DNA of 64,000 bases from Escallonia rubra (lineage: Eukaryota > Streptophyta > Magnoliopsida > Escalloniales > Escalloniaceae). Positions 33,736 to 45,609 of this stretch are shown here, piece by piece; the first letter of the stretch is position 1; every line of letters begins with the position of its first letter. The stretch spans positions 678,596-742,595 of the forward strand of contig JAVXUO010001548.1 in the NCBI GenBank assembly GCA_033065855.1. The letters run 5' to 3'. The notes beneath the pieces are model-generated. The model was given only the letters and a program-made list of their open reading frames with translations. It was not told the origin of the DNA and searched no databases. Both the position numbers and the translations under genes were made by a program.

Positions 33736-35605
33736 TTGTCTTGGTAGTGAGTGTTTGGCAGCAATTGGTGGTTGCTATGGTGTTGGTGGTGAGTGATGGT
33801 GGCTATGGCTATGGGGAGGTGGGTGTCAGCAGTGCTAGGTAAGAGTGAGAGTATTAGGTAATTATGGTATCAAATGCTCTATTTTGGGATTTTCTTTTAT
33901 AAGGGAGACACATGTTTTGCCTCGGATAGTTATATGTAGTGAAATATTTTAGTCTTGGATAGTGCTGACCAATTTACAGCTTTGTTGCAAAACAACTCTT
34001 ACGTCTTACTTTTAAATGTTCATCTATCAATGCATTTGGTACAAACACAATAATGCAACAAAAAACTTGAATAAATGTTTACCTAAGTGCATGGCTGTTT
34101 TTCATACGATTGTGTCTCTTATTTTGTGAAACTAATGATTACGTATGATCTAATTGTTCAGGTTTCTCAACATAAAAAAGTGAAGAAGAATTTTGTCACT
34201 TGGAAAAATTTGCAAAATAGGATGCAAGAATGAAAGGGGGTACGTAGACGAGTCTTTACCTTTCTTAATGAATTTTGTTTGTTGACTAGTTTTTTTGTTT
34301 AATTCGACTTAAGTTATACCGGTTAAATATATAACCTTCTTTCTTTGACTTTTTTAATTTCTAGGTTGATATGACGGGAAGACAGCAATGCTTTTGTTGG
34401 ACTTAAAAGAACCGATATGCACTATGATGACATTTTGGATGAGATGTATAGATCTTTAGGTTGGTTGTTCAATGACATTATATTTGTATGTTTTTTAAAT
34501 TGAGAATTTCTGGATTATTATGTAATTAGAATTTGAATTTTGGATATGATATGGTTGCTAAATGACATTAGTTTGTTTCTAATGATGAGTTTATAAGCTC
34601 GATAGATCGACTTAGTTGTGCATTATTCATGTTGGATTGGAGCAGGATTACATAAAAAATATTTTACTTTTACGTCTTTTTTGGGAAAATGTAGCTATTA
34701 TCAGTGTTAGGCCAATGTACTTTTAACAGATTTCACTATATGGCATGGCAGACAAAAAGTTAGTAACAATTGCTTAAAAGTGCCGCAAATAGGAACGACA
34801 TTTCTAAGATAATGCCACTAAATAAAACTGACAGTTAATGGAAGTGTCGCTAAATTAACGACATTTCAAAGATTGTGTCGCCAAATAAATACTAGCACGT
34901 TAAAGGAAGCGTTGCTAGATAATGCCGCTAAAGAAAAGTGGCACTTGAAGGAAGTGTCGCTAATTTATCGACGTTTCAAAGCTAATGCCGCCAAAATAAA
35001 AATGGCACTTTAGTGAAAGCGTCGCTAACTTAGCGACACTTTTTGCGCAAGTGTTGCATACCTGAGTTGACTATTGACCCCATTAGTGGCACTTGAAAGT
35101 GTCGCACAAAAGTGTCGTAAGTGGAATGCCAACGTTTCTAACAAGTGTCGGAAAATTCCCGACGGACGAATTTGCGACACTTACGAAAAGCGTTGATAAA
35201 GTGTCGGAAAACCATTTTGCGACACTTTTACTATCATTGGCGACACTTTTCTAGTGTCGCCGAAACCCTTTTTTTTTGTAGCGTCTCCTAAGTGTTTGAG
35301 GTAAAGTCATTTTCTAATACTATCTCTATATACAGGCTAAAGATATCCCAAGAAAAATAAGTGACAGACAATAAGTCACAAGACAATCCCTCTCTCTGTT
35401 GCACTCTCTCTAGAGTATCACCTAACTCTAAGATTTGGTTAGTAGACGAAGAACTCGATTCTAGTAACCGTTTTAGTACCTGCGATAAAAATCAAGGGTG
35501 TTCGAGGCTCGTAACAACAAGGATCCTTCGTCGGAATTTTCGGGAACTTCGTAAGGAACCCACTACGTGTTACGTGGTAGGCGCATTATTTGTTTCAACA
35601 ACTGT

Positions 35606-36089
35606 AATACAAAGTTTTTTATTATTATTATCCAAGAAAAATGTTTTATTGATTAGTAAAATATTGTTTGTGTCTACAATAATACCTTATTGTTACTCTT
35701 GATTCTTAGAACACAATTTTGTCGTTGTACATAATTGTACGTTTGCAAAATGATTTCTCTTTTCAACACAAAAGTTAGAACAGAAGTCGTGTAACTTGAA
35801 GTAACGCAAACAGCATGCACCAAAGGTACTTATGGAAAACTATAAATATTCTATTACAGTATTGACAGACTCATCAAAGTACACTTCATACATATGAAAC
35901 GATCTACAAGACAAGGGCTTATTGTTCCCGCCTCAGTAGAAGCTACAATATTTGCATCTTCTTGTGCTGTGAACTGATTTGCCTACTCCTTACTGTTATT
36001 TGGTTGCACTTTCACAGCGGCCGCAAGATATAATCGGCAAGTGCACAGGTTCCATTCTGATACGTGAAACGGTTCCATTCTGGTAAATT
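35606..36089. other. 3' flank of the second bHLH gene
   Basis: AT-rich sequence between the Copia element and the stop codon at 36090. It should include the 3' UTR of the minus-strand bHLH gene. No other feature was seen. Confidence 0.4.
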
Positions 36090-39000
36090 TTATGCGACAC
36101 GACGCAGAGCTGAACGAAGACTTCTCACTATATCTTTCACACTCGTGCAGAACTCCTTTTCCATCTGCAGAAAAAATTAAGAATCTATCATTTAAACCTT
36201 AATCTGCAAATAATAATAAGTACCTCATGATTATTATCGTGGGTCTTGCTTCTATTTTCAACATATTTATTCGCAGCTTGAAAACAGCTGGGTTCTCATT
36301 TTATTTCAGAAAAGATTTTTTTTTTTCACCTTTTAGCAAACTCATTTCTGTATATTTTCATAACATTACCTTCCTAGATCTGTATATCTCGAACAAATTT
36401 TAACAACTTGTCACGTTTCCTTTGGCCGCTCATCATGACTACAGGACAGGAACCGTAATGGGGCTATAGAACTACCACGACACGCGGGGAAAATTAAAAC
36501 CCTTGATGGGTTTACTAGTTCTGGATCCTAACGGACTGCAGTACAGCCAAAGAGGCTATAAGAACATCACTATACTTGGATCTTTGGTTAGGGGCTATAA
36601 GAACTGGGCTCTAGGCATGACAATTTTGTTAATAACTTTGGGATCTTTCTTATGGAGTGTTTGAAGCTTACCTCCGCAATGATGGTGATGTCAAGAGCCA
36701 AAGTACCGAACGGCGAGACGCTGGTGTTGGCAACGGACAGGTTAAGTTTCTCCACCTCAGAAAGTATCTTCACCAGAACTCCCTTACGTTTCTCGCAGTG
36801 GATCCTAAGAAGAACGCTCTTGTCGCACACCCTGGCTTCGATTTCCGGCAGCGAGTTCTCGCTGCAGCTGCCAAGGGAATTCTCATCTGAAGAACCCTCA
36901 TCCTCAACTAAGAGCTGCGATTTCTTGACAAGTACCACTGATTCCATGGTCTGCTTTGTGGCCTGTTCCTCTAGTATCTTCACTCGCTCTTGGAGTACTT
37001 TCAAGTACTTGATCGCGTCTCCAAGAACAGAAGTTTTATCCATCTGCAACAATGGAAAAACCCATCTTAGATGCGTGCGCATACGCATGCTTTTAAATAT
37101 ATATTTCGCATCAGTTCCACAAGCACAGTGAAAGCTAGAGGACATTTTAAGTTGCGTGGCGAAAATTGAAAGCTACTAAAAGGACACGGTATGCGCAGAT
37201 GTGGTGGCTCCCAGCTAAAAGTTTACCATTTGACAGGAAGGCAAGTACTGCTTTTACGTGGTTTTACTTGGGCAAACAGTACTTAAATATCGGATATAGT
37301 CATATAAATTCCCAGTAGTTGAGATTCAACTGCACGCAGCTCTATAATTGGTCGCTACAAATACTAATGTGACAAAAAATTCAAATTCATTGGTGTGGAG
37401 AAACAATAGTTTTATTGCAACGGAATTTTATGATTGCGTTTTGATATATACCTTTTAATTTTCAAGAATAATATAACTTATCTTCTTTTTTGTGGTCTAA
37501 AGGAAGGGTCAATTAAAGCTCTAATATAAAGCTGTATAGCCGACGAAAAGTCGACATCATGTATATTCTTATATCATGGAAAGTTGTAAACATCCTTGAG
37601 TTTGTCAATCGGGAATAATTCCGATTGAAAAGCAAGTTTCACTTACCTTATTTTTGGTTTGAAAATTTTGGGATATGATTGATATGGTATTTGATGGAAA
37701 CGATATTTTTAATTATGAGCGATCGACTAGTGTTAGAGCAAACTTCCTCTAGCCCCACCGTGAGTGTGAAAAATTGATGCTAAAGTTTATTACTGACAAT
37801 TCTGTCAGCACCTCTTTTCACAAAATACTGACACTAGCTAGGTATGCAATTGTTGCCATAGTGTCTCCAGAAATGACGCTATATTTAGGATCATGATGTT
37901 TTGTAGCTAAAAATTAGGTCACAGGAAACCTCCTCTCTCTGGATATATATATCCTAATTGATAATCCCAACAGAGGTTGAAAGCAAACCTATGGCACGAA
38001 CCACAGCAAAGCCTGGGTCTGAGTCCAAGAATAAAGCTAACAAAAGGGCAGTTTTGTCCCTCTAGCAGCCCATACACTATAAACTTTTTTAGGAAAGATC
38101 ATGATTGTAGTTAAAAGGCTATAACTTATCATTTTGGGAAATTTAGTACGGAGTAGTTAATACATATACATAATTAACACTAAAAATTTATCACTGGATT
38201 TTAATTGCCGCTTAAAGAATTTGCAACGTCTTGCTGTCCACCCTTTCCTGCACAAGTATGAATGCTCGTCTATATACTTCCATTAACCATGGTCGGATCT
38301 AAGTTTTTATAGAAAAAGCGTGAGGAATGCTACCTCAGAAGTACGTATAACATGCAGTTTTTGCTCTGATTAAATTGAAGGAGGCAACTTTACGTCGAAA
38401 CAAATGACCCTTTTAATGTCTACAAAAACGATGTAAGATTAAAATAGCTAGAGAAATGACTACCTTTTTTAGGCCAGGAACAATGGCGGAAAGAGCAACA
38501 AACCGCTGGCTGAGCTGCTCGCGCCTCTTTCTCTCTGCTATAATGTGATCATAAGTCTGCGAAGGGGGCCTTGTTCGCGCATTAGCTTTCTTTGTCCCTT
38601 TGGCTGCATCCTCAAGGTTCAGATAGGAACCAGCTTGAGACATCAAAGCATCAGAAACAGCCTCGTCCTCGTGATTCATGGCACCAATTGGGCCTCCTTG
38701 CTCAGCCAGGTTATCCGAGTTGCCGCCAAAGGAGAGAATGATGGGGACAGAACAAGGTGCTTGATCAAGGTTCCTCATGGTATTGGTATTATTGTTGTTG
38801 TTATAGCTGTTAGGCTTGTGGTGCTTGGTAGGTCTTTCGATGCCAACGTTCTGATTCTGAGGAGGAGGTGCCGCCGCTTCAATGGCGGTTGGTGAGGAGC
38901 ATAAGGTAGTGGTGGAGCTGCTTCTATGTATTAAGGTTGAGGAACAGTTGCTCTCAGATGATAAAGAGTTGTGAAAGTCCTCTCCGAGTGCTGCTGCTAA

Positions 39001-42000
39001 CTCTTCATCGAAAGAGTCCATTATATCACATTGATCCATGAATATTGGATCGTCCATCCCCTGTAAGTTTATTAAGTGAGCTGTTAGTATAAGGCAAAGT
39101 CACAGAATTGATTGGTTCATCTTTCTATGCCATGTGATACATTTTTGGTGTTTTGTCAGATCCAACTCAAACCAAAAATGATAATTTAAAAAAAATGAAT
39201 TCCATAGTAATACTTGATAGAGATTCTCTATCAACAAGGGAGAACCTATTGTCGTATGATAAGACAATAGAAGCAGGAAAAAAAATACTAGTAATTCTGT
39301 AGAGTCTCATTGGGAATATAAAAACTGTAATTTCACATAGAGCTCTTGCGTGCTTCTTAAGAATTTAAAAACTGAATTACTTTATTGTATTTAGTAACTA
39401 TGGAAGATGGTTATTAGAAAAAAAATGACAAAATTTTCTTACAAAAACATATTTCGCTTCCTATGATACTTGAACATGTTACCGCGGAAGAGGAAGGAGG
39501 AGACGTTATCAATAGACTATTTAAAGATATTTGATTAAATTTATATTTACTTGAGTGCTCACCTTTAACAACTTAGAAGTGCTATTTTAAACTTGATGCG
39601 ATCGGTATGCCTCCTTTTATGGCTTTGCAGGTAGCCTCTTTGCTAGAAATTTCATTCCGTGTAAGTTTTTACCCCACCTCCCCCAAGGGTTGAGGTTCTT
39701 GTGCTCTCCATTGATTTCAAAAGAGTTTTACTATAAGACCACAAAGTCACTCGTACACTTCATTAATTCATCTTCTTCTTCTCTTGCAACGGAGGTATCT
39801 GGCTAATACAACTTAGAAGTGCTAATTTAAACTTGATGCGATAGGTATGCCTCTGTTTATGGCTTTGCCGGTAGCCTCTTTGCAAGAAATTTCATTCGGG
39901 TTAAGTTTTTACTCCACCTCCCCCAAGGGTTGAGGTTCCTGTAATACAGTGTGAGCACTTTACTTATATCTTGGAAACGACAATTAAGGGGTCGCCGCAA
40001 GTGGCGTCTCGCCTCTACATATGCGCGACAGCATTCATGGTGTGCTCATGACTTCCCCTGGAGTATGCCCAGTGAGAGTCGAACACAAATATCCTAGCTT
40101 ATGGTTTATCCATGCCTTTTCAACCACTAAGGAACCACATATTCTTTAATTCATCTATATATCGTTTAATACGGATGTATAGACCAAATAAGAACAACAT
40201 TTGGCTCCTACCTGGGTTGTAGAAATCTTCCTCTAACCCCGTGTATAGTGACAATTAATAGTCGTTAAATGTTTCCAGTGACTTTTCTTCTAATACTTTC
40301 AGCAACAATTATTAGCAGCATTTTTTTAGCGTCACTAAATAAAAGTCACTAAAAATATTTAGAGACGACCGATTGTCGCAACATATTCTACAAATCTCAT
40401 AAATATATGCTTTGACCTTAGTTTTCCTTATACCTCTCATCAATTTACAAGGAAGTCACAAACAGTTTTCAACATGAAAATGATCACGTGAGTAGAAACT
40501 AATGAGTTTTATCACTGTATCACTTTATCGTGGAACATCAAAGAGCTAGGTTAAACCGGAAAAACAAACTAGTTTTTAATATTGGTAGATAATTTTTTAA
40601 ATATCTCATATATATGTAAAAGTTTATCTCGCATGCTCATATGTTGTCGACACCTTAGAAATTAGTATTTTACCACCACTACATTTTTATCGACTAACAA
40701 TGGTTTAAAAAAACATACTATTAAGGTATGAAAATAGAGCTTCGCAAATATCTATCTTCAGAACCATTTAATCTCTTTTAATTAATAATACTGTCTAGAT
40801 TCTTACAAAACATATTGCATACATCATGTACTAGAGAAACCATGGTTTCCTAAAACTTTATCAGTTATTGAAGATTATTATCTTAGACTGTCAAATTTAG
40901 TTTTGCTTTGTACTCAGCAGAGACAGGCTTTATCAGCCTGATAATCCTATCGATTTTTTTTTTATCTAATATTGCAATGAATTAACAAAATGTTATATTC
41001 ACATTTAAATTTATTTGTGTTTTCTTGCCTCTATACACTCAACTCTCTAATTAGAAGGGAGAACATATACATGTACATATTAGAACAAACTCCGCTAATA
41101 ACCCATACTATTTCCGATCCCACAATCTCTTAAGTGAAGAGGGCCAAATGTAGAATTGAAATTAAAAATGATGTGGGACACTTTTTGTTTGGGAAAATAA
41201 GGAATGATGCGCTTTTGTGGAGACGGATCTTTCAATCAATAATCCTTTTTTTTTTTTTCTGAGAAGATTTTATTAACGTTATAACTTTTTAAATGTTTTG
41301 TTGTACAATTGTTTAGTCATGTCACATATGATATGGCGAGATTTTGGTAGGTATCTCATTGTTTAAGGGAAAGATTGGCCCAAACTACTAGAGGCGGTTG
41401 GTCTTATAATGGACTATACTCAAAGCTCCAGTACTTATTCTCATATTCTTCCAGTCTTTCTTGGACATGGTATAAAGACTCAATACCCGATCTTCCTAGT
41501 CTTGTTTATCTGAAGGTGCGAATTAGTAATAGAAGAAGATTGGGAGTTCCCTAGTTAAAGCATGAGAAAGGAAAAAAAAAACACAAAAAAACCATGCATA
41601 TTGTTGTAATTTTCCTCCCACGGAACTGCTATAGTATCCAACCCTAAAACCCTCGGACAAGTCTCTCAACAGAAACATTCTCTGGATATCAGACAAACTT
41701 TAAGAACACACTTTGAAAGAAAGCGCTGATCATGTACAGTACAGTAATAATGTACTGCACTTCAGATCCTGATAAGACGTTTCAGTTAAGGGACTAGTCC
41801 CCCTTACTATGGATGGCATTGACTCGCGTGAAAAAAATAGAGTAATCGATCCTCGCTTTGACTCGCGTAAGAAATGTTATGAGGCTGGCACAAGCAACTA
41901 TAACTAGTTCAAGGAAGTCTACTGCCGTTATGCCGAGATAGAACCCTCATATTTCATTCTTGGAAAGGAAAATAAGCCACACCAAGAAACAAAACGCCGA

Positions 42001-42627
42001 GATTTAGCTCAAGTTTTGTTGTTAACATTATGCGGATGAATAGCATCTAGATAGTGTCCTCTTCAGCTCTTTTGGTCTATGAATTATGCGCTGAACGACA
42101 TCTTTTTCACTCCGGGAGGTAAAAATCTACACATGACATATGATAGGCAGGGATGGACGAAGTTGGAGTTATATTATACGTGAATTATGTAAGGGCGTGA
42201 GTATTATTCCGACATGCATAGTAGGTGGAAGTATTAATCTTGGCGACAAGATTGAGATAAAACTATGAAGACTTGCCTGTTTTGGAACGAGTAAAATATA
42301 AGAAAGATACCTCAGATTGAATGGAAACAAATTTTGTGTTGGTTGTGCATTGTTCTCGAGATTGAGATTTTATATTATACAGGTACGAATATGTCTTTGC
42401 GATAATGGTGCAATTTTTCTTCGGAAAAATATGCTTTCGGGTCTAAGATTTTAATATGGGAAATAATGGCAACTTTGATCTAAAAACAGATGAAGGTCTT
42501 CTCTAGGTTTGCAGCCAACTTTTGAGAAAGGGTACGTTTTTCATTACAATAGCATGCACTTTCAAACGTAGATGAAACAAGAATCACTTACCAGTTCAGA
42601 AAACCATGAGGTCGACGTGAGATCCAT
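36090..42627 (-). CDS. bHLH transcription factor, subgroup IVa (NAI1/bHLH25-like), gene 2
   Basis: Four exons on the minus strand: 42627-42592, 39060-38464, 37043-36672 and 36164-36090, all phase 0 with GT..AG ends, giving about 359 residues. The 12-codon first exon MDLTSTSWFSEL joins GMDDPIFMDQCD across a 3.5-kb intron; the junction SWFSELGMDDP is typical of this clade, which supports the distant exon. Exon 2 holds Ser, Gln and Asn tracts and then the basic region DHIIAERKRREQL (about residues 183-195, His/Glu/Arg for G-box binding). Helix 2 starts MDKTSVLGDAIKYLK at residue 212. The ACT-like C-terminus runs from about residue 277 and ends with EFCTSVKDIVRSLR in the short last exon. It is a duplicate of the gene at 1578-3813 with the same intron positions. 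Members of this clade control terpenoid or ER-body genes; the target here is not shown. A 5' UTR intron (42874 to 42654) is plausible. Confidence 0.9.
39565..39955. repeat. Duplicated segment inside intron 1 of bHLH gene 2
   Basis: The block running from AACTTAGAAGTGCTA through TTTAAACTTGATGCGAT to CACCTCCCCCAAGGGTTGAG occurs at about 39569-39705 and again at 39810-39935, with few differences. This is a direct duplication with about 240 bp spacing and no coding content. Confidence 0.85.
40230..40400. mobile_element. Possible worn CACTA-type subterminal sequence in intron 1
   Basis: Repeated words GTCACTAAA, AGTGAC and GTCGC on alternating strands resemble CACTA subterminal arrays seen elsewhere in the window. 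No CACTA end was found. Low certainty. Confidence 0.3.
40401..42590. other. Remainder of intron 1 of bHLH gene 2
   Basis: About 2.2 kb of AT-rich DNA with no supported exon, RNA gene or complete mobile element. An insertion could explain why this intron is about ten times longer than intron 1 of gene 1 (319 bp), but I could not define its ends. Confidence 0.4.
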
Positions 42628-42930
42628 CTATTATGCTCACAAATCCTTCTCTCCTGCAGAATTTCCATCAAACGCAGATTATAAGCATTGGGTTATAATG
42701 GAGTTTAGAAACTAAGTTGCTTCCAAATGGTTTTGCCCCCAAAAACAGAAACGAAAACGGAGTTTAGAACGTAATGTCCAAACGGTGGAGAACTCTCACT
42801 TAACATGTAGGATTGACAGATAATTAGAGAAGAAAAGGAAGCCATAAGTTCTGTTTAAAGAGAGGCAAGATCACCTTGTCTAGAGTGACTGAACTCTCTC
42901 TCTCCTGACTTGCAGCAAAGTTTTGACTCC

Positions 42931-42937
42931 TTTTATA
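42931..42937 (-). promoter_or_regulatory. TATA box of bHLH gene 2
   Basis: Minus-strand TATAAAA lies about 305 bp upstream of the start codon, followed by a GA/CT-rich leader and a plausible 5' UTR intron. An E-box CATGTG lies upstream near 43034 and a G-box CACGTG at 43584-43589, about 650 bp from the TATA box. Confidence 0.65.
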
Positions 42938-43234
42938 GAGTTCAGAGCGGCATTAAAATATCACTACCTTTGTTTGTTTCTTCTTTCCGTTCTTGTGAAC
43001 CTCAGAGGTATGGAATGTAGGTGCTACCTTGGCCAGTACTGATGCATGTGCAAAAAAGGCATGACGGACAATGAACAAGTATGGGTAATGGTAAATTTAA
43101 ATAGTAACAAGGATTTAATATGTATCACTAAACAAATCATAATGAATCATTCCGGGCACAAATGAGCAGACGTTGGGAATTCCACATTTCATCCTTTCCC
43201 AGGCCTATACATATATATGTTCATACGCTCATAG

Positions 43235-43260
43235 CATATGAGAGAGAGAGAGAGAGAGAT
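43235..43260. repeat. (GA)n microsatellite
   Basis: About ten GA repeats upstream of bHLH gene 2. The surrounding 43.0-43.75 kb shows no gene. Confidence 0.8.
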
Positions 43261-43769
43261 TTTGTGCAGCCCCGTCGTCTCCCAGAGTTATTGAGAAAGG
43301 GTGATATATTGGCTCCAAACCGGTAAAGTTTGCTTGTACTGTTCATGTTATTAGAGGATTAGATTTACAGTTTGTTCTCAAAAACCAAACACCGGTTAAG
43401 AAATAATGTCGACAAACTTATGAGAGCTCTGCCACAGAGCTGTGAGACCTGAACCTGAACGTGCTACTAGAGCTTGAAGCTACTCAATGAGGTGAGGTAA
43501 ATATGGTAACCTCTTTATTTTGCAACACTTGAAGGCGAAAAGAACGTCCGCAAAGCTCAAGCTCGCTCTTAACATGGATTATTCACGTGGAACTTAAACA
43601 TCGTATGTTTAATTTATATGATCGCTTATAAACTGTACAGCTTTGGAGCTCTAATTCTTATACTATTACAAATGCTTTTTGAGTTTTATTTGTTCTCTAA
43701 AAATAAATGCAGTACAATATAAAATTTTTAACAGTAAAAGAATGCGTAAATAAACGTTCTTCTTAATTA

Positions 43770-43962
43770 TCACTCCTTCCATCCCACATAAATCGATCGC
43801 TAGTGGAAAGTTAAATGTGGGAAGAGAAATAGAATTAAAAAAGTGTAAAAAATAATAAATAAGTAAAAATACTTACAGAATTTCTTAATTTAGAAAGTGG
43901 ATAATTTTTGTGAGACGGTTTAAAAAAAAAATAAGATCAAATTACACGAGACAAAGGAGTAT
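43770..43962. mobile_element. Stowaway-like MITE, worn copy
   Basis: The left part reads CACTCCTTCCATCCCACATAA and the right end GACAAAGGAGTA, a diverged form of the CTCCCTCCGTCCC ends of Stowaway elements, with AAGTGGGA/TAAATGTGGG-like interior blocks. It is about 190 bp. An 84-codon frame overlapping its end (43910-44164) is not a supported gene. Confidence 0.5.
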
Positions 43963-44164
43963 TCTGTTGTTCACAGAGGATAAGTCCGTGTGGTGGGGCT
44001 GCTTTTTTATTTTTATGAACAAAGAAGGAACAGAATCAGGAGTAGCAAATAAAGAAGTGCCCAGAACACATCTAAAATTTGCGATAAAAGAATGTCAAAA
44101 GGAATATATGTGCAGCAGACAGAGTGATAAATCCAAAAAGATGGTTGCCGGGGAGTGGGCCTAA

Positions 44165-45290
44165 TCCAATCTCCCCACACGTTTGCCTTTCCAATTCTGC
44201 CACGTTCCTAATTACTTTGACCAAAACTTCTTCCTGCTAAGGACAAGGCGTGGACCGGTTCCCTCTAGCGCAGCCAGTCCCGTTTTTATTCCTACAGCTT
44301 CTCTTCGTGTTGATAAGAACTTGGTTTGCATTCTTAATAACAACTAGTCTTCTTCTTTGAACAATAAAGGCCAAACAAAGAAAATTAAGAAAGAGTTTTT
44401 ATTGGTTGAGGAGTTACTTTATGTTTAACCAGCTCTAACATCAATGTTAGAATAATTTTAAGCAAAATAATAATAACTATTTTTTTAGAGTCTAACTAAT
44501 AAGTTATGAATGGTTGTGACCAATACTTTGGTCTGATAAATGTTTAATAGGCCTCACCTTTTATTTTAGGCTGAGACCATTTTCAGCCTAGTTTGAATGC
44601 CAATTCACCCATTTCTTTTTTACTAAAAAGTCAACAGTTGCCATTAAAATAAATTTTCTGCGACTAAAAAATGTAAAAATCATTTTCCGTTATTTTAAAC
44701 CTAGAAGTAGTATAGTTTTCATGTTACTTTAGCATATTATGAATCAAAAGCTTACTAGATCTGCCACAGACGGGTGCTATTTGTTCATATCAGTCTACAA
44801 GAGTACGGGAAATTTTTTTACTAGTAAAGCAGGGAAGATTTTTGATTTACTACATATTATCTTTTTCAAGAGTAAGTTGTCTTAGGACTAACATAGTGGT
44901 TAGCAGCGCTGCACTTAATATTAAGCTAGTCTTAGACTCTTAGTGCCAAAATTGCAATAATATTAAATGCAGTATAACTACTTATAAGCTGACATTCCTT
45001 TGAAAAAACGTATTTTAGTTTTTAGGCTAGCTGCATTTTATATCAAAAAGCTTGTCTACCTAGATTCGTGGACAACTTTTTCCCAAAGCCTTATTCATTA
45101 CGAAAAAAGTCGTTCAGATTATTGGTAAAACTTGTTGGTAACGCTTAATGGGGCTTTAGTTTGGTACATTACAAATAACTTCCTGAAATTTGCATCATTT
45201 TCTTATCTAAATTATATGATTTCAATTGTATCACATAACACCCTAACAATTTAAATCGAATGAAATTGAATCCAAAATCTTCTGTTTGCT
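44165..45290. other. Intergenic DNA, nothing recognised
   Basis: AT-rich with short poly(A) and poly(T) runs. No supported gene, RNA or element end. Confidence 0.5.
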
Positions 45291-45609
45291 AAAAAAAAAA
45301 AAGTTGGACGATCGTTCATTATGAGGGAAAAACCTGTCAATCAAGTGACAGGTTGTGTCCTCTCTCTCTCTCTCTCGCCTTCCCCCTCTTTCCGTATTCT
45401 AACTCTTCCCCTCTTTTGACCGCCGCCACGCCGTCGACACCACCACCTTCACTGCTCTAACCGCCGCCGCCACCACCTACGCTACTCCACAATTTGAACC
45501 GACATCACCATCACCATACCCAACCACCTTTACCACACTACTAGCACCATCATCCAACCCACCATCACCATCACAGATCTGACCCCTCTTTTACATGTCT
45601 ATTCCATTC

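Larger units (their letters stand above)
30105..35283. mobile_element. CACTA-type element (5.18 kb), non-autonomous, carrying host gene pieces
   Basis: The left end is CACTACCAAAAAAAAGGG and the inverted right end CGCTACAAAAAAAAAGGG. Both continue as TTTCGGCGAC, so the terminal inverted repeat is about 28 bp. The target duplication is TCT (30102-30104, 35284-35286), the 3-bp size of CACTA elements. Subterminal arrays of GCGACACTT/AAGTGTCGC words fill 30120-30400 and 34770-35275. No transposase was recognised inside. The interior contains a CT-rich leader with a GGCGCGCC site (30448-30540), a G/T-rich block (32362-32560), an ankyrin-gene fragment (32701-32862) and other coding-like pieces. The structure is complete at both ends, so it could move if supplied with transposase in trans; this is inferred. 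Confidence 0.85.
14876..35600 (+). mobile_element. Copia retrotransposon, whole span with nested insertions
   Basis: The 5' LTR is 14876-15278 (TGTTAAT...TTTAACA), followed by primer site TGGTATCAGAGC at 15280. The 3' LTR runs 29947-35600 and contains a 5.2-kb CACTA element. The two LTRs share long blocks, for example AAAGATATCCCAAGAAAAAT and CAAGGATCCTTCGTCGGAAT. Flanks are ACCGT (14871-14875) and ACTGT (35601-35605), so both LTRs most likely belong to one insertion. Coding parts sit at 16736-19220. Between the LTRs lie later insertions, including a Gypsy derivative. Broken in several places; LTR divergence and nesting suggest considerable age. Confidence 0.75.
29947..35600 (+). repeat. 3' LTR of the Copia element, split by a CACTA element
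   Basis: LTR sequence at 29947-30104 (TGTTAATAAATTTGGGTCA...) resumes at 35284-35600 (...TTTCAACA). The break matches a 3-bp TCT duplication made by the CACTA insertion. The open frame at 35361-35702 is LTR sequence, not a gene. Confidence 0.85.

Noticed and set aside
35361-35702. 113-codon open frame as a gene
   Set aside because: It is entirely Copia LTR sequence and has the same text in the 5' LTR.
36652-37131. 159-codon plus-strand open frame
   Set aside because: Shadow of exon 3 of bHLH gene 2 on the opposite strand.
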